A stretch of 64,000 nt of DNA from Diplosphaera chodatii (lineage: Eukaryota > Chlorophyta > Trebouxiophyceae > Prasiolales > Stichococcaceae). The notes below the pieces were generated by a model. It saw only the letters and a program-made list of their open reading frames with translations. It searched no databases and was not told where the DNA came from. How positions within the stretch are numbered: position 1 is the first letter of the stretch; every line of letters begins with the position of its first letter. The stretch lies in assembly GCA_032358165.1 (NCBI GenBank), contig JAALGY010000054.1:992001-1056000 (forward strand), read 5' to 3'. The translations under genes and the position numbers were made by a program. Positions 1 to 12,800 of the stretch are shown here, in pieces.

Positions 1-3000
1 CTTCCGCTGGTCCTGCGGGGCGGCCACCGGCTCCAGTGGGACCAGTCCCACCCACCGTTCGCACGTCGCCATGGCACGCTCATGACGCTGCCCAGCGCCA
101 GGAGCTGCCAGGATCATGGACGGTCGTCTCAACACACCAGGGCTTGAAGGTAAGCAAGTAGTGCCAGGTGCGCACCTTGGACAGCGGCACGCGCATCATC
201 ATGTCCTCCTCCACGGCGGCGCGGGCGGCGAGGGCGTGCAGCTGCCGCCGCACCGCCGCGGACTCGGCGCCCGCGTCCGCCCCGCCGCCGCCCACCGCGG
301 GCGCCTCCTCCGGCGCCCCCTCCACCTCCTGCGCCAGCTCCTGCAGCTGCGGCGCAGCGCAGCACCCCCAAGTCAGATGGGGCGTGCACTCCACTTGAGA
401 CGGCGAGGCGGCCCAGCGCGCGAGGCGTGTGCAGCGTGCAGGGGGAGCACGGAAAGTGTGAGTGTGCTCGTCGGCGGACGGTCTTCATAGGCAGCAGGGC
501 TCGGCCTCAGCTTGCTGCCGAGCAGCGCGGCAGCGCGAGGCCCTGGGACCCACGCCAGCAGCACCACAGGCACCACCCGACCCGGCACCGGAGCACTGCA
601 GGGGGGGAGCTCACCAGCGCGGAGCGGCCGCCGCGGCGGGAGGCCTCGCGCTCCCGGCGGCGCTCCTTGGCGCTCTGCCGCCGGTCCGGGTCGTCCTCCA
701 TCGCCACCATGGCCAGCCGCGGCGGCCGGTACACGCCTGCAGTGCGCAACGGTCAGTCAGAGGCTGCCGGCCACCGTCCAGCATGCGTCGCTGTATGGGG
801 GGATGCCGTTCAGCCCCAATACAGCGCTGCTTCAACTGGCACCTGCATGTGCGGTTGTACAGCGCATGGCAGCGTATCGGGGTGGCTGCCAACATGCCAT
901 GCCGCGCCAAGGTATGGGCGCAGACCCACTGGCTTTCGGGGGTGCACCGCCCTGCAGGAGGGGCTAGACCTCACCTGCATCTGCGGGGTCTGCGGCGTTG
1001 CCGCCCGCGGTGCGCGGCACCAGCGCCTCGGGCCGGGGCCCGAAGCTCAGCGGGTCCGCGGCGGCGCCGTCTGCTGCGTCTGTGGGGACGCGCTGCCCCG
1101 CCGCCAGCAGCTTCTCCACCTGATAAGCCAGCTTCCTGTTGATCGGCCGCAGCTTCTCCTGTGGGCAGCCGCAGGCCAGTTCAGATGGTGCCTGCTTTGA
1201 TGCAGATCCGTTGAAAGTGCAGGAGCACGGTGGCACGGGTTCGCAGCAGGAATGTTTCGCAGTTCTGGCTCACCAGGTAGGTGCGGAGCTGCAGCAGGCG
1301 GCCGATGACGGGGTGGTCCCGCACAGGGGCGCCCTCCGCCTTGAGCAGCACGTAGAACACGATGTGGATGCAGTAGCTGAGCAGCAGCAGGTGCTTGGCC
1401 TCCAGGTACGACAGCCCCTCCGCCGTGGCCAGCTCCCCGGCCTTGACCTGAGCCAGCCAGGGACGCAGCCACATGGGCAGCAGCGAGTGCCCATGTGCAT
1501 GATGACACAACCCAGAAGCGGGCGCCGGCACCATGCTCAGCCGGCAAATGCACTGCACAGCGTTGAGAGTGCGAGTGCTTTGTGCTGTGCGGCGGCAGGG
1601 GGCACCTGCGCGAGCACGGGCCCGACGCGCGAGCGCAGCTCCTGCAGCGAGTCCTTGAGCTCCTCCAGCAGCGCCAGCAGCTCGGGCGCGTCCCGCTCCA
1701 CCAGGGCGCGCGCCTCGTCGGCGCCCAGCGCCGCGGCGCCGTCCCGCTGCAGCCGCTCCACGTGCACCTTGCCGTTGGCCTGCGGGAAGGCGGTATCTGA
1801 TGCGCTGACGGGACTGGCCGGTGCCAGATGTGCAAGTTCTAGAAATGGTAAATTTTGGCAGTCGATGCAGCAGCGGTAAATGCTGTAAGGCCATATGCTT
1901 CTCCTCCTGTAGGCGGGCGGGCACCCGCATTCAAAGGCGACAGTCGGGAGACAAGGGGCTGAGCAGCCTGCACCTGGGCTGCTGCCATGCTGCCCATCGC
2001 AGGCTCTGCGTCAGCGCCGTCCTCCTCGTCGCTGCTGCTGTCGGCGTCGCCCTCCCCTGGTGACACAAACCATGCAGGATCATAACACTGCCCCTCACAC
2101 GGCCTAACCTGGAGTTGCCTCGCGACGCTGCACTGACATGGTACACGTGCATCTGCTGGTTTTGGTGACTGCATGCGGCTTGATGAAGTCGCATTTGCAT
2201 GTGCAGCCTACCGGGAAACAGGTGCGCATCGTCGTAGTCCTCGGGCCGCAGCGCCGCCTGCTGCTCGCGCTGCAGCCGCAGCGCCTCCTCCTCCTCCTCC
2301 TGCGCCGCCTCCTCATCATCCGTCTGCAGAAACAGCATTGCCCCACTAGGTGCACGTCGCTTTGAAGCAGGTCGAGGGCGCTGCTCCAGGTATAGTTGCT
2401 TGTGGTCTCCTGACCTTGTCAAATTGCCCTTGTCACTGTGACTATCACACAGGCAGCGTGCAGGGAGGCAAGCCAATGCCGAGCCAAGTGGCTCTGCATG
2501 ATGGCACCTCGTCTGCGCCGTGGTAGGCGCGCTTGTTGGCGCCCCACAGCCGCCGCCGCTCCAGGTCGGCCTCCTCCTCCTCGCCCTCCGACCCCGCCCC
2601 CTCCTCATCCAGGCCCCGCTGCAACGCCACCCTCTGGCCCACCGCCTTTGCCGCCTTGGCCACTGCCGGCGAAGCAGGCATGCTCTCGGTACAGGGCATG
2701 CGCATGTGATCAGGTTTACCCAGTGATCGAGCAGGCGAGGCCACACGTACACCAACTGATGACAGTTCCATCCTGCACGGCATCTGCCAACAGGCGCTCA
2801 CATCTGCCGATGCGCCCGCCGCGCTGGATGGCGGCCTGCAGCGCAGCATCGGCATCGCCCTCCTCCTCATCCGACAGCTCGTCTGCGGAATCGTCATCGT
2901 CGTCGCTGCTGTCGTCGCTGCCGCCGTCGCGGTCCAGCTGGTACGCCGCCGCCTCAAGCTCCGAGTCTGCCTCGCTGTCGTCCTCGTCATCCGATACATT

Positions 3001-3201
3001 CAGCTTGACCGTGTCCCGCTGCTTGTGGAAGGCGTCGATGTCGTCCAGCCCGAATGGCTCCTCATCGCCGCCCTGCTGCCTGCCGCCGCCGGCCTTGCCT
3101 GGCGGCTTGCTGCCGGAGCCGGGGCCCCTGCCCCTGCCTGCTCCTCTGCCCCTGCCCCTGCCGCCGCCGCCCCTGGCGCCCCGGCCAGGGCCGCGCGCCA
3201 T
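1..3201 (-). CDS. Sas10/Utp3/C1D-family rRNA-processing protein (UTP3-like N-terminus, neuroguidin/LCP5-like C-terminus), 3' end cut by window edge
   Basis: Predicted nucleolar factor of the small-subunit processome, acting with U3 snoRNP in 18S rRNA maturation. Ten exons join in phase: 3201-2802, 2662-2508, 2323-2212, 2056-1974, 1779-1606, 1447-1274, 1158-975, 736-615, 346-176 and 12-1, giving about 529 residues before the edge. The ATG at 3201 opens an RG/GR-rich stretch, then DDIDAFHKQRD and long Asp/Glu/Ser tracts and WGANKRAYHGADE, as in plant Sas10/UTP3. The C1D-type core follows (DAPELLALLEELKDSLQEL, then HLLLLSYCIHIVFYVLLKAE and DHPVIGRLLQLRTYL). After it come EKLRPINRKLAYQVEKLL, DPLSFGPRPEAL, GVYRPPRLAMVAM, a basic helix, GAPEEAP and EEDMMMRVPLSK, which are neuroguidin/LCP5 signatures. 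I saw no Sas10 C-terminal basic domain. The intron phases support one transcript. Family assignment is strong; UTP3 versus LCP5 is unresolved. Confidence 0.85.
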
Positions 3202-3955
3202 GATGCGTGCCCTGCTCGCGTGTTGAGCTTTGTAGCACGAGCGTTGATGCTGGTGTCGTGACTGCTGTGTCGGCTTTGTAGTGTTGACACAGAGTGCAGC
3301 GTGACGGTTCGCAGATGCCGGTCTGTTGTATCAGGCAGGCAACCGGGCAATTTATCTCAAAAACGGGTGTCTGCAGCGGCGCTGCACCTGTTGCTGGCAT
3401 GGGCACCAGTTACGTAAGGAGGTCGGAAGTAGCCGCAGACTGCGAAATATGATCAGAACAGTGCAGGCGGCGTTCTAGCACGTCGCCCGCTTTCACGGCA
3501 TCTTGATCGGCTGTCGAGGACGATTGCATTGTGGGTGCGCTGGGCGTGGCCGTCATAACCAACCCTGCGGCAGGAGTGCACGACCACGTGAGCAGCCGGC
3601 AGGTGAACAGCTGCTGATCTGAGGGTGATCGTTGCGCAGAAGCACTTGAAGAAAGAAATTCGTGAATGTGCCTGATACTGGAAGGGGTACCGCCGCACGG
3701 CGAGCACAGAATGGGCAGATGCAACCCTAAAAGTTTGCCTGATCAGTCATGCATGCACAGAGCATTGCCGCCAGTAGCAAGGTTAGCCCTCCTGCCTGCC
3801 AGATCAGCTAACTTCCACAGTACAAATCTGCTTTCTGCCGATGTTCTGGCTGTGAGCAAGATGTGCAGGAGTGAATCCACCCAGTGCCAATTATGGTGTA
3901 GGCAACTTGCAATAACTATCAGCTTGGGCGTTATGGCACAACAGCAAGCTGCGTG
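3202..3955. promoter_or_regulatory. Divergent intergenic region between the Sas10-like gene (minus) and argininosuccinate synthase (plus)
   Basis: About 750 bases separate two gene starts that face away from each other, so both promoters and 5' leaders should lie here. I found no convincing coding exon, TATA box or repeat. Open frames in this stretch lack recognisable protein features. Confidence 0.4.
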
Positions 3956-6900
3956 ATGCTGCAGACATACAGAGCACACAGCCGGAGCTGCGGAGGTATG
4001 CTGGCGACGCAGAAGGGCGCTCTGCGGGGCGTGGCCCTGCCGGCGCCATGCCGCCATGCAGCCAGAACCCCAGCAGCCTCGCGTGCCCGCACCGTGCGCG
4101 TTGCAGCCAGGAAGCTGGACAAGCGGTCAATCAAGAAGGTGGGTATATTGCGCTTCACGATGCACGTTGACAGCTGGTGGTTGTTGCTGTTTCCTGACAC
4201 ATCTTGCTGAGGTGCACAACCGTCATGTGTGCGTGCAGGTGGTGCTGGCATACTCAGGCGGCCTAGACACCTCCGTCATCCTGAAGTGGTTGCAGGACAC
4301 CTACGACTGCGAGGTCGTAACATTCACAGCCGACCTGGGACAGGTAGACCGGCCAATTCACTTGAAGAGGTGTTGCAGATTTAGCACAGTGTTGATGGAT
4401 TTGCCATGATGGACAGCAGTGTCAGGAGGTGATATGTAAAGCCTTTTATGCGATGTGGTGTCAGGGCGAGGAGCTTGCACCAGTGCGCGGCAAGGCAGAG
4501 CAGTTTGGCGTGACGGAGATCTACATTGATGACCTGCGCGAGGAGTTTGTCCGAGACTTTGTGTTCCCCATGTTCAGGTGTGCCTCGAGGAGATGCCGCA
4601 TTGTACCTGCCTGCAGCAGACTTGGATCCTGTCTGGTCCTCCCGGACTCCGCTAGTGTGATTGGCGACTCCTCTGGTGTGATCGGCAATTAAAACTGGAG
4701 CTCATAGCGCCTTGGACTGACGCCTTGCAGGGCGAACTCGAAGTACGAGGGCATCTATCTGCTGGGCACCTCGATCGCGCGACCGCTGATCGCAAAGCGG
4801 CAAATCGAGATCGCGCGCGAGACGGGCGCCGATGCCGTGTCGCACGGCGCCACCGGCAAGGGCAACGACCAAGTCCGCTTCGAGCTGGGGTGCGCCGTTG
4901 TATCAACCCCAACTGTCGTGAGCGTGTTGCTATAGGGGCAAATAAAAGTGCAGGTGGTGTCATTGCGACGAGGTGCAGATCGTATTGTCTGCGGAAGCCT
5001 GGGCAGGTCGCCACTTACTGAACGAGTCCAATGGTGCCAACCGGTACACGCATCGCAGTAAGATCTTTGTGCAAAACTCATGACCGTCCTCACCACGGAC
5101 ACCAGGTACTATGGGCTGGCGCCGGACATCAAGGTCATCGCGCCGTGGCGGGAGTGGGACCTGCTGTCGCGCACCAAGCTGATCGAGTATGCGGAGAGCA
5201 ACAACATCCCGGTGCCGGCGGCCAAGCGGGGGGAGCCGCCCTTCTCCATGGACGCCAACCTGCTGCACATCTCCTACGAGGGGTGAGGCGCAAGTTTTTA
5301 TTTTGAAACACATCACATGTCAAGTTCGAGGCGATGGCTAGTAAGTGATTGCTGGAGATACAGGCTGGTCTGAGTGGTTGAGTGAGTGAGTGAGTCGATT
5401 TGAAGTGAGCGGGTGCCCTGCTGGGGCATGCTTCCAGGAAGATCGGGACCCACCTTTTGACTGCACCGGAACACAGGCAGTTGTCAGACAACCGCCTGTG
5501 GTAGGCAGGACACTGGGCATGCCGTCAGCAATGCAGCCACAGCAGGAAACAACACAGCAAGGCTGATCCAGGCCACACCCAATGCTTTGCAGCAATGCGC
5601 TGGAGGACCCGTGGGTGGAGCCCAAGGAGAGCATGTTCACGCGGTCGGTGTCGCCCGAGAAGGCGCCCGACAAGGCCACCTACATCGAGATGGAGTTCGA
5701 GCGGGTGCGCTTCGCTGTGGCTTGCCATCAATGGCGTACGCAGCGTTCCGTCTGCAGGTGCCTGGCAGGAGCTTGGTTCGTAAATGAGAAACCGATGATT
5801 TGGTTGTATGGCTGCAGGGTGACCCCGTCGCGATCAACGGCATGCGCATGTCGCCAGCGACGCTGCTCACGGAGCTCAACAAGGTGGCGGGCGACAACGG
5901 TGCGCGGCGCTGCCTGTGGCCCCCCGCTGCAGCGTGCCTGTCAGACAACATTCCAGACATCTGGCAGGCTGGCAAACACTGACAAGCTGGCAGCAAGCAG
6001 ATGGCCCGGGGTCGTTCGCAGGCATCGGGCGGATCGACATCGTAGAGAGCCGCTTCGTGGGCATGAAGTCGCGGGGCGTGTACGAGACGCCCGGCGGCAC
6101 GGTGCTGCTGGAGGCGCACCGCGCCATGGAGTCCATCACCCTGGACCGCGGCGAGGCGCACCTCAAGGCGCGCGTCCCCCCCTGGGCTGCCTGAATCTCA
6201 TGCCATGTGTTGTACGTCGCGTCATCGGGTGCAACATGCAGTAGCATGATTTTTCCCCCTCAGCCTTGAGGCACTGGAGCTCCAGATGCACATGCTGTGC
6301 CGAGGTCGTCATGACGATGTTGCCTCTGTTTTGCAGGACGAGTTGATGCCGAAGTACGCGGAGCTGCTGTACAACGGCTTCTGGTACAGCCCCGAGCGGC
6401 TGGCGCTGCAGGCCGCCATCGACAAGACGCAGGAGTTCGTCACCGGCACCGTGCGCCTCAAGCTGTACAAGGTGATGCGATGCTGCAGCCAGGCCAGACA
6501 TTCTGCGCAAACACGGCTGCGCTCATGCAGATGTCCAGTGTCTTTGAACATGTGGCTGTGCTGGCTTTTACTGGGGAAGCACCCGATGCACACGCCTTCG
6601 TGCATCACACAGGGCAATGTCATCGTGGTGGGCCGCAAGAGCCCTTACAGCCTGTACAACCAGCAGCTGTCGTCCTTCGAGGACGACGCTGGAGCCTACG
6701 ACCAGACCGACGCCGCAGGCTTCATCAAGCTGCAGGCGCTGCGGTGCGCTGTTTAAGATGTGTATATGCATCCTCGCTGTCAGCGCGTCAGTGGGATGGC
6801 TGCATGGCAGTGGTGGACACGTCAAAGATCTGCAGCGTGCTCACTGCATCACATGGACAAACTGTGTTCTCAAATGTGCAGGTTGCGGACACTGGGTGTC

Positions 6901-6960
6901 TCAAGGCCACAGCCAGAGACGAAGCCGTCTGTCGGCGTCATCAGCGAGGGCGGCATCTAG
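3956..6960 (+). CDS. ASS: Argininosuccinate synthase, plastid-targeted
   Basis: Joins citrulline and aspartate using ATP to make argininosuccinate, the penultimate step of arginine synthesis. Eleven exons, most in phase: 3956-4138, 4239-4343, 4465-4577, 4731-4889, 5106-5282, 5593-5704, 5818-5899, 6022-6167 (or 6173), 6337-6471, 6613-6743 and 6882-6960 (TAG). The mature part opens with the PP-loop AYSGGLDTS, then [106 protein letters not shown] and [17 protein letters not shown], all standard for the family. The first 40 or so residues are Ala/Arg-rich without acidic residues, like a transit peptide. The start could be ATG 3956 or ATG 3998, and 3998 also gives a good transit peptide. The intron after HLK has either a GC donor or a weak GT six bases later. 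Confidence 0.95.
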
Positions 6961-7442
6961 AGTGGCGTGTTCAGCATTATATACAGTTGAGTGGTGCCGC
7001 AGGATATCTTTTGCGTACTGACATCAGATTGGCTGTCCACGGCTGTCAATGAAACTCGATATCTGCACGTTCAGCCAAGTTCCTATGCGATGCAGCATGC
7101 CGCACATTGGCTGCGAACTGCAGCTGAGATCGGACTTGTAACGCACAGAGTGTCGCAGCTATAGGAGGCCGTTCCCCTGACCCATCCTGCACGATATGGA
7201 GTGTCATAGCGAGCACCCGCCAATCATCTTGCTGCACATGTACAACGTGACCCATGTGGGCGTTGTCTGTACTGCAGTGACCGTCACATCACACTTGCCA
7301 ACATGCGACGAGATTCGAGCATCACATGCATCGACCACTTGTGAATATCCAGGGTAGAGCTTGCTCGGTTTCCTACTGTATGTCGCTGTTGCTCCTTTTT
7401 GAGTCTAACCTCCGGGTGTTGCGGCGGCTGTTCCACAGCGGC
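6961..7442. other. Intergenic region after argininosuccinate synthase
   Basis: No gene recognised. It should hold the 3' UTR of argininosuccinate synthase and the promoter of the methyltransferase gene. A TGTAA at 7137-7141, 177 bases after the stop, fits the chlorophyte polyadenylation signal. In-frame ATGs at 7326 and about 7380 upstream of the next gene could extend it. Confidence 0.5.
7137..7141 (+). terminator. Candidate TGTAA polyadenylation signal
   Basis: TGTAA is the usual polyadenylation signal in Chlamydomonas and related green algae. This copy lies a plausible distance downstream of the argininosuccinate synthase stop. A pentamer occurs often by chance, so this is only a candidate. 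Confidence 0.3.
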
Positions 7443-9358
7443 ATGATGACGGCCATTGTGCGCTCGTCAAGTGCAGTCCGCACCGGGACGTCGGGATATA
7501 GCAGCGCAGTCCTGCGTACAACACTAGACGGTCGCGGTGACTTCAAGCAGTGTGCTGCAGTTGCTGCGCCATCAGCGGGTGGCACGACACCGGCAACACT
7601 GCGCTCTCAGCAATCGCGACTGACAGCGCTTGCAGCAGCGCATGCACGGTTTGCGGCTATAGAAAACCGTGTGGAAGGCACAGGGGTTGCTGTAGATTGG
7701 CGACAGCTGCCGCTGCCGCTGCATGAGCGGGCAGCGCAGCACCACTGTCAGCTCACAGACTTACGAGCGTGGCACCAGCAGGCGAAGGAGGCGGCAAGCA
7801 ACACAAGGGATGCTCTCGTCGCCGACAACGGCCCTAGCAGCAGCGAGCTGCAGGCAAGTCGAGACACTGTTGATCCGTCAAATTTACATGGGCGGCAAAC
7901 AGGCAGAGATTCAAGGTAATGTAATTGGCCACATGCTGTACAGAGGGAGCTGGAATGGGTGCTGGACGATGCTGTGGACGCTGTCCAGCGACGAGCCGAG
8001 GGCTCCTGGCAGCCAACCTCCTGGAGAGCATTGCAGCAGGAGCTGCATGGCTCAGGCGCTGTGGCCACTGAGCTCTGGCGCGTCAGGCTGCGTGCCAATC
8101 TGCTGACACTGCAGGTGCGTGCTGACACGGTATCAGCAGGCTGCCAGTTTGTGGCAGTCTGGTGGCAGCTGCTGCTGCCCCAAGGACCACCTCCAAGACA
8201 CTTCGCAGGAGAAGCAGCTGTGGCATGCAGGAGCTGTGGAGGGCACGGATACAGGACAGATGTCCACTGCAGTACCTGGTGAACTGCGCACACTGGTGGC
8301 GCTTCCAGCTTGCTGTTGGCCCAGGTGTGTTGTTGTTCACCAATGTGAATAGCACCTTGATGCTAGAAAGTCCGCTTATTGACCTGACATTTCAGAGGGT
8401 AGGTGCCATCATTTGATGTATGAGCGTGTGTGCTGCCGGGCGCGTGTAGGTGTCCTCATCCCCCGGCCGGAGACAGAGCAGCTGCTGGAGCTTGTGGAGA
8501 CTGCACTGGCAGCCAGGCCGCAGCTGCGAGATGGCCACTGGGCCGACCTCGGCACTGGCAGCGGTGCAATTGGACTTGGCTTGGCCAGCATCCTCCCTTC
8601 CTCAGCCAAGGTGGGTGCTGGCGGAACAGCCTTGTGTGCAATCATCGCCCAAGCTCACGCCTTATGCAGTGTTGCTCCCCTTGCGGTGAATGGGTCTTGT
8701 CTGCTGCTCAGGTGAGTGCGGTGGATGCCAGCCCACAGGCGGCAGCATGGGCGCGCCTCAATGTTGAAAGGATACCGCACAGTGCAAACATCCAGGTGAA
8801 CATGTGCACTCCTATGTTCCACATTCCGACATCAGTCCTTCACTTGCGCATGCGTGACAGTGCATGGATGGCTGCAGGTGTCGGTGGGTAGCTGGTTTGA
8901 GCCACTGCAACACCTGCGCGGGCAACTGGCGGGCATCGTCAGCAACCCGCCATACATCCCCGCAGACGACTTGCCCACATTGCAGGTGCTTTTTGCCATT
9001 GCAGGCATGCGTTGGCTTGATGTGTACACAGGTTAGTGAAAGCAGCGCTGTGAGCGGCGCTTGACCGTTGTCAAGTCACCCAATGCAGGCGGAAGTGCGG
9101 CAATATGAGCCATGGTCAGCACTGGATGGCGGCGCAGGCAGTGGCTGTGATGACCTGACAACGGTCTGCCACAGCGCCGCCGGCATGCTGTTGCCCGGCG
9201 GCTTCCTGGCCCTAGAGACGAATGGGGGGCCACAGGCTCATGAGGTCGCTGCCATGCTGCGCAACCGTGCCAGTTGGAGCGGACCGGCCTTTGCAGATGT
9301 TCAGGTTGTGGCAGACATTTTTGGCGTCGATCGCTTTGTGACAGCCACTCGGACCTGA
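7443..9358 (+). CDS. PrmC: Peptide chain release factor N5-glutamine methyltransferase, PrmC/HemK family, probably organellar
   Basis: Methylates the glutamine of the GGQ loop of class I release factors using S-adenosylmethionine. Exons in phase: 7443-7853, 7944-8114, 8231-8324, 8450-8610, 8712-8795, 8878-8985 and 9089-9358 (TGA). The PrmC hallmarks are in order: a helical N-terminal domain, RCPLQYL, the substrate-loop motif VLIPRPETEQLLELV, SAM-binding DLGTGSGAIGLGLA, the acidic end of the next strand (VSAVDASPQAA), catalytic SNPPYIP, then QYEPWSALDGG and GGFLALETNGGPQA. About 60 N-terminal residues are Ser/Thr/Ala/Arg-rich with few acids, which suggests plastid or mitochondrial import. Upstream in-frame ATGs (7326, about 7380) leave the start uncertain. 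The first intron (7854-7943) begins GCAAGT, a textbook GC-AG donor. Confidence 0.92.
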
Positions 9359-9877
9359 TCTGTTAGTGTGCAGTTGATTGCCGTGCAAACGCAAAGTGCG
9401 GCTCCAATGCTTATGCTGGTGATTGACGCAGCCACCCTTCGATAGAATGACCAGGACCCTCTAGCATCAGCCTTGCCATCGTTGAGTCCCAGACAAAGCA
9501 CAGGGCGGTCATCCTGCCCGCAGCACAGCACGGTCAGAGCATCACGGTGCCAAAGCTCGTCCACTATAATTTGCACAGATGCACTGGCATCATGCATGTG
9601 CGGCGAGGATTAGCATTGGTACCTATGTAATCTATCCTGAAGGCAAGTGCGGCGGTGTCAGCACCTCCCTCTGGGCTTTTTCACTCTGGGATGCCACATT
9701 GGCCGGTTTGCGACTGCCACTACCGCGCTGCACTCCACATGTAGCACCAGAAGTCACCCATGCGTGCAATTATTATTCCCACAATGCTATGGAATCTGGA
9801 TCGCCATGATGGACCATCCAGATTGCCGCATGCAGTGGCCGCAGCGCTCGGCATGGAGATGCTGATCCCGCCATAAC
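9359..9877. other. Intergenic region between the methyltransferase and SEN1-like genes
   Basis: About 520 bases with no recognisable exon. It should contain the 3' UTR of the methyltransferase and the promoter of the helicase gene. Nothing else stands out. Confidence 0.4.
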
Positions 9878-12800
9878 ATGGCAGCTGCGTCCGAGGAACG
9901 GCAGCTGATCGAGCGCCTCAGACAGCTCAGCGACCCTGCACAGCCTCCTGATGATGTGGCGGCAGGCCGGCAGGCGTGGTACGCCGCCGCTGCGGAGTAC
10001 CTCCAGCGCGGAGGCATCGACCACTGGTTCTGCAAACACAGCGAAATTGCGAAAGGCTTGGCAGAAGTTCTCAGGTTGGCCTGCAACCTTCTTCCTGCTG
10101 TGAATGCTTGGCGGTTGACGTGTGCATGACATGCCGAGGTTGTGAGGACAACCGCAGGTTTGAGGACAAAGCGGCGGTGCAGCGCCTGTGGGCCAGCATC
10201 AACGAGCAGCTGCAGGCCTGCAGCGACTGCGTCAATGCTTACCATGCTGCTCAGGTGAGCAACCAACAGTTTGCCCAGTCCAACATCCTGCCTTCCGTCA
10301 GACCGTCCGCTCAACGCTGCTGTTGCATGTAGACTGGCATCCTTGACAAGGCAACAGCTGTCGCATGGTGCAGCTGTTCATCCGCGAGGAGTTCAGTGAG
10401 GAGAGCGCAGCGCCGCTGCTGGCCGCCATGCAGCGGAATGATGTTGAGCGGTTGGGAGCCCAGCTGACCCGCACCAAAGGCAGGGTCCTCTTTCGCGAAC
10501 CACTGCCGCCTGACGTCCTGCCAGTGTGCTAAATGCAATAAATCGCCTGACACACTCATCAAGCAAGGTTAAGCACAGTATTCATCGATGCTCTATCCTG
10601 CATGTTGTGAGCATGTAACATTGCATTGCATGCAGACGAGGTCAAGGATGCGGACGGCATCACGCCTGCGCTCACCACCGCGCTGTTTGAGGCACTGAGC
10701 TTTGCACACCTGCTGGAGGATGCTGAGGTCATGGCTGGCCTGGTGTCGACCCTGCTCCACATCAGCCAGTGGTGCGAGGACTGTTTCATGCTGCTTTGTC
10801 TTCAATTACCGTCTGCAGTGACACGCTGGGCTTGACACATGTGACCCTCCAATTGCTGCGGCAGGTGCGACCTGGAACTCTGGGAAGGTGGCCGCTACCC
10901 GGGGCTGTTCATCCTCACAGCGCATGCAAACCCGGCTGTGCGGGCACTGGTGGGCAGAGCTGTCTCCCCTGCCTGTATGCAATGCCTGGAACACCGCTGG
11001 AAGGTTCGCGCTTGTACAGCCTTATGGAGGATGGCTGGAGGCATGGCTGACTACTAAGCTGGCCTGTGTCTGCACAGGTGGCGTCAGATGTCGAGCGGCT
11101 CGGGCCCTTCGCATCTGCTGCCGACCTGGAGCCCATCATGGGCGTGCTGCAGCATTGGACGCACCTCCTTGAGTTCGACCTGTTCCACAGCCACCCGGCA
11201 CCCGAGGGCCAGCGCAGGACGTGAGCACCGCACCACCTGCAGTTGCCAGTGCTGACGTGTGCCGCAAGCATTTGCATCACATGTTCAGCGAGAAAGTTAT
11301 CAAAACCCACTGCTGCACCTAGTTGGCCCATAGCTCAATCCGAGGTTGGTTGGTTGAAACGCCGACAAGTGCAGTGCGCCGGCTTTCAGATGTTCTACCA
11401 TGCATCCTGTAGGTATGTGCAGCCACGGATCCCGCTGTGGGTTGCACTGCGCGGCCTGCTGGGGCGCATGCAGCAGCCGGCCATGCAGGCCATCATGCAG
11501 GCCTTCCCGCAGCTGTGTGACATTGTCGTCACTGCTGCGACAGCACCCAGCTCCCATCAGTGAGCGACTGTAGACTCCATAGTCTGCATCTATACGCCTG
11601 ATACGCCGCATGTGAGCTATTTTGTGTCAATCGCAAGGGTAACCTCAAAGGAAGCAGGAGACTATGCTATATCTGCATATGCTACCCAATCATATCTCGA
11701 AGCTGTTGTTGCGCAGGCACCATGCTCTCAGCTGCCTGCAGCAGATGCTGCGGTCCACGCAGTCTCGCGAGGCCTTCTGGGCAGCGTGCAGCATACCTCC
11801 AGATGTTCTTGGAGCTCAGCTGCGTGCTGCAAGATCAAAGGTGCAAGCAAGTACATTGTGTGCTGTTTGCAATCTGCTTGTATGCTACCATCCCATCGTC
11901 TCGTGGGACTGCAAACTGCGTGGGTCAACAACAGGAGCCCAACATCCAGCTGGCGCTCAGCGCCATCAGCCAGCTCGTAAATTCAGCCACCCCCCACCCA
12001 GCGCCTGCCGCAGCATGGCCAGGTGCGCTGTGGTGCCAGCTTCTTCAAGTTGGTTGAATCTGCATCGCTGAGCGACTGTGGTGTGTATGAGGTGGACAAG
12101 GGCCTGTGGGTCAGTAGGGTTTACTCCGTCTGCTGCAGGCGCACAGCCTGAGGGCGTCATGGTGGTGGACCTGACCGCTGACAGCAGCAGCGAGGACCGG
12201 CGAGCGCCACAGCCTGCGTCGCCACCACAGCTGGTGGGCGCGCTGCAGCATTCTCTGTGCTGATTTAGTATAACCAGCTGGTGCACGGAGTTGGCACTGC
12301 AGAGTGCATGCAGAAAGCTACGTGCAACGCATTGAGGGCATGCTGGGTGCAGGCATTGCCACAGCAGGACGGTGTCAGCTCCAGACAGCCTGGCGCACCT
12401 GTCCGCCGGCAGCCAAAGGCCTGGCAGCCGACAATGATGGACTACGCCAGCCCCCAGAAAGCAGCCCACGGGTCCGCAGAGGCCCAGCAGTCGCCGCCGC
12501 AGCGCCCGCGGTCGCCTCGGCATGCTGCCTCCTCGTCACCCCTGATGCACATGCTACACAGGTGCCACACCTTTCGCACTACAACACCTAAGTGGCTGTC
12601 AGGACGCCTGAAAAGATGACAGTTGTGCCGTCAAATCTCCACGATTCACAAGGCATTTGGTGCATTCTGTGCAGAGCACAGCAACAGCAGGCGGCGATGG
12701 TACCGCAGCAGCAGGCGCAGCCTTCCCAGCCCTTTGGTTCAGCGGCCAGCCTGTTCAAGGGCAGCAGCACAGCAGCTGCGATGCCGGCAAGGGAACCAAC

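Noticed and set aside
2250..2340. GAG/CTC-rich trinucleotide runs as a microsatellite or CRISPR-like repeat
   Set aside because: They encode the poly-Glu/Asp tract of the Sas10-like protein; there are no regular spacers.
5370..5400. GAGT tetranucleotide run as a functional element
   Set aside because: It is a short simple repeat inside an intron of argininosuccinate synthase, with no sign of function.
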